Shown one piece after another: positions 6,627-7,376 of a DNA stretch of 7,376 nt. The DNA comes from an uncultured Oscillospiraceae bacterium (lineage in GTDB: Bacteria; Bacillota_A; Clostridia; Oscillospirales; Oscillospiraceae): assembly GCA_910584605.1 (NCBI GenBank), contig CAJUAW010000001.1, forward strand, positions 1 to 7,376. Reading direction: 5' to 3'. The notes below the pieces were generated by a model. It saw only the letters and a list, made by a program, of their open reading frames with translations, did no database searches and was not told the DNA's origin. The first letter of the stretch is position 1. Each line of letters begins with the position of its first letter. The position numbers and the translations under genes are program-made.

Positions 6627-6655
6627 AGTATAGCATGGTTTTTTGGAAAAAACAA
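6627..6655 (-). promoter_or_regulatory. Extended -10 sigma-A promoter of the RCC1-SLH gene
   Basis: On the minus strand TTGTTT (6650-6655) is followed at the optimal 17-base spacing by TATACT (6627-6632), with TG one base upstream of the -10. Transcription would begin near 6620, giving a leader of about 40 bases. The box pair is the same as that of glf. Confidence 0.75.
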
Positions 6656-6717
6656 TACGATATAGCCTACATAGTATTTATGCTGTTTCCAGGCAGGAGA
6701 AAATTCGCCCAAGGGGG

Positions 6718-6746
6718 TTGACAACGGGCTGAGGATGTATTATTGT
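6718..6746 (+). promoter_or_regulatory. Sigma-A promoter of the GntR-ABC operon
   Basis: A perfect consensus -35, TTGACA (6718-6723), is followed after 17 bases by TATTGT (6741-6746), which matches four of six -10 bases. The -10 lies inside the operator dyad at 6736-6771, so repressor binding would block polymerase. The predicted transcription start is near 6753. Confidence 0.78.
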
Positions 6747-6771
6747 ATTAGATACATAATACAGTAATACA
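6736..6771. promoter_or_regulatory. Double-dyad operator, probable autoregulatory GntR site
   Basis: Two direct copies of TGTATTA (6736-6742, 6744-6750) face two copies of TAATACA (6757-6763, 6765-6771), all centred on one axis at 6753/6754. The outer and inner pairs are both perfect 7-bp inverted repeats. The element covers the -10 box and start site of the GntR operon. It resembles operators of GntR repressors in having short AT-rich arms. The protein that binds is inferred to be the regulator encoded at 6788. Confidence 0.82.
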
Positions 6772-6787
6772 AGGGAGGGACGCCACC

Positions 6788-7147
6788 ATGGCCTGGACGC
6801 TGGACGACAGCCGTCCCATTTGGCCCCAGCTCAGCCAGCAGCTGGCCCGGCAGATCATCGCCGGAGTCTATCCGCCGGGGAGCCGGCTGCCCTCCGTGCG
6901 GGAGCTGGCGGCGGAAGCAGGGGTCAACCCCAACACCATGCAGCGGGCCCTGGTCCAGCTGGAGCAGGAGAACCTGGCTAAGGCCGACCGCACCGCTGGC
7001 CGGCTGGTCACCCAGGACGTTGCGGCCCTGGAGGCGGCCCGCCTGCGGGAGGCGGAAGCGGTGATCCGAGACTATCTTGAAGCGATGGCCGCCCTGGGCT
7101 ATACCGGCGAGCAGGCGGTCCAGTTGTTAAAGGAGGAATTTCAGTGA
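6788..7147 (+). CDS. GntR-family (YtrA-type) transcriptional repressor, 119 aa
   Basis: A short GntR regulator, of the length of the YtrA subfamily, which commonly sits first in operons for ABC transporters and represses them. The winged helix-turn-helix covers about residues 10-77: PIWPQLSQQLARQIIAGVY (10-28), PPGSRLPSVRELAAEAGVN (29-47), the recognition helix NPNTMQRALVQLEQE (47-61) and the wing with TAGRLVT (69-75). The remaining roughly 42 residues are helical and probably form the dimer interface. There is no ligand-binding domain of the FadR or UbiC-type size. The ribosome binding site GGGAGG (6773-6778) lies nine bases before ATG. The TGA overlaps the GTG of the ABC gene. A symmetric operator covers its own promoter, so autoregulation is likely. 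The effector is unknown. Confidence 0.93.
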   Translation: MAWTLDDSRPIWPQLSQQLARQIIAGVYPPGSRLPSVRELAAEAGVNPNTMQRALVQLEQENLAKADRTAGRLVTQDVAALEAARLREAEAVIRDYLEAMAALGYTGEQAVQLLKEEFQ

Positions 7148-7376
7148 GCGACTATCTGATGGAATGTCATGGACTGTACAAGTCCTACGGCCTGCGGGCC
7201 GCTCTGCGGGGGGTGGACCTGGAGGTGGGGCCGGGCCGCATTGTGGGTCTGCTGGGGCCCAACGGCAGCGGCAAAACCACCCTCATCAAGCTGCTGTGCG
7301 GCCTGCTCCAGCCCACCACCGGCTGGCTGACGGTGGACGGCTCCGCCATCGGGCCCTACACCAAATCGGTCATCAG
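7144..7376 (+). CDS. ABC transporter ATP-binding protein, N-terminal part only
   Basis: The nucleotide-binding subunit of an ABC transporter; it hydrolyses ATP to power a membrane partner not seen here. Seventy-seven full codons are present before the window ends. They include the early A-loop Tyr (LYKSYG, residues 11-16), the Walker A motif GPNGSGKT (38-45) and LIKLLCGLLQPTTGWLTVDG just after, a pattern of the CcmA/drug-exporter type. The Q-loop, signature and Walker B lie beyond the edge. The start is GTG at 7144, overlapping the GntR stop, with AAAGGAGG (7129-7136) seven bases upstream; the ATG at 7159 is too far from it. Co-transcribed with the GntR repressor, this looks like a YtrA-type inducible exporter locus. 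The substrate cannot be told. Confidence 0.93.
   Translation, partial: MSDYLMECHGLYKSYGLRAALRGVDLEVGPGRIVGLLGPNGSGKTTLIKLLCGLLQPTTGWLTVDGSAIGPYTKSVI

Noticed and set aside
6633..6655. T6-CC-A6 stretch (minus strand) as a terminator or operator.
   Set aside because: The stem would be only A-T pairs with a 2-base loop; the stretch is better explained as the spacer and -35 of the RCC1-SLH promoter.
6503..6724. A 73-codon minus-strand frame overlapping the start of the RCC1-SLH gene.
   Set aside because: Its coding span crosses the promoter and the signal peptide region in another frame; the ATG at 6589 within it is out of frame with the real gene and has no conserved sequence.

Overview
The window is a 7.4 kb piece of a high-GC Gram-positive (Clostridia-type) genome, probably one end of an assembled contig. 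The GC-rich codons, strong AAGGAGG-type ribosome binding sites, SLH-domain surface protein, ECF sigma/anti-sigma pair and YtrA-type GntR regulator together suggest a gut Oscillospiraceae-like bacterium (Flavonifractor/Lawsonibacter/Oscillibacter relatives). That placement is an inference from style, not from a marker gene. The first 41 bases are not biological: positions 8-41 match the Illumina TruSeq read-2 adapter, and they cut off the first gene.

Layout. (1) Positions 42-3017, minus strand: a tight three-gene operon transcribed leftwards, UDP-galactopyranose mutase (glf), a GT2 glycosyltransferase, and a multi-pass membrane protein of unknown function truncated by the adapter. It has a clear extended -10 promoter (3047-3074). 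(2) Positions 3164-4737, plus strand: an ECF sigma factor and a single-pass membrane anti-sigma-like protein, overlapping by ATGA, divergent from glf. (3) A 9-bp-stem terminator (4751-4772) between convergent genes. (4) Positions 4786-6579, minus strand: a secreted protein with seven RCC1-type propeller repeats followed by three SLH cell-wall-anchoring domains. (5) Positions 6718-7376, plus strand: a perfect TTGACA promoter overlaid by a double dyad operator, then a YtrA-type GntR repressor overlapping an ABC transporter ATP-binding protein that runs off the window end.

Together the genes point to the cell envelope: making a galactofuranose-containing surface glycan, an envelope-facing sigma/anti-sigma switch, a wall-anchored propeller protein, and a repressor-controlled ABC exporter of the kind often linked to envelope stress. 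No CRISPR array, transposase, tRNA or rRNA was seen. The least ordinary signals are the alternating blade lengths and variable loops of the RCC1-SLH protein, the symmetric four-half-site operator before the GntR gene, and the adapter remnant.
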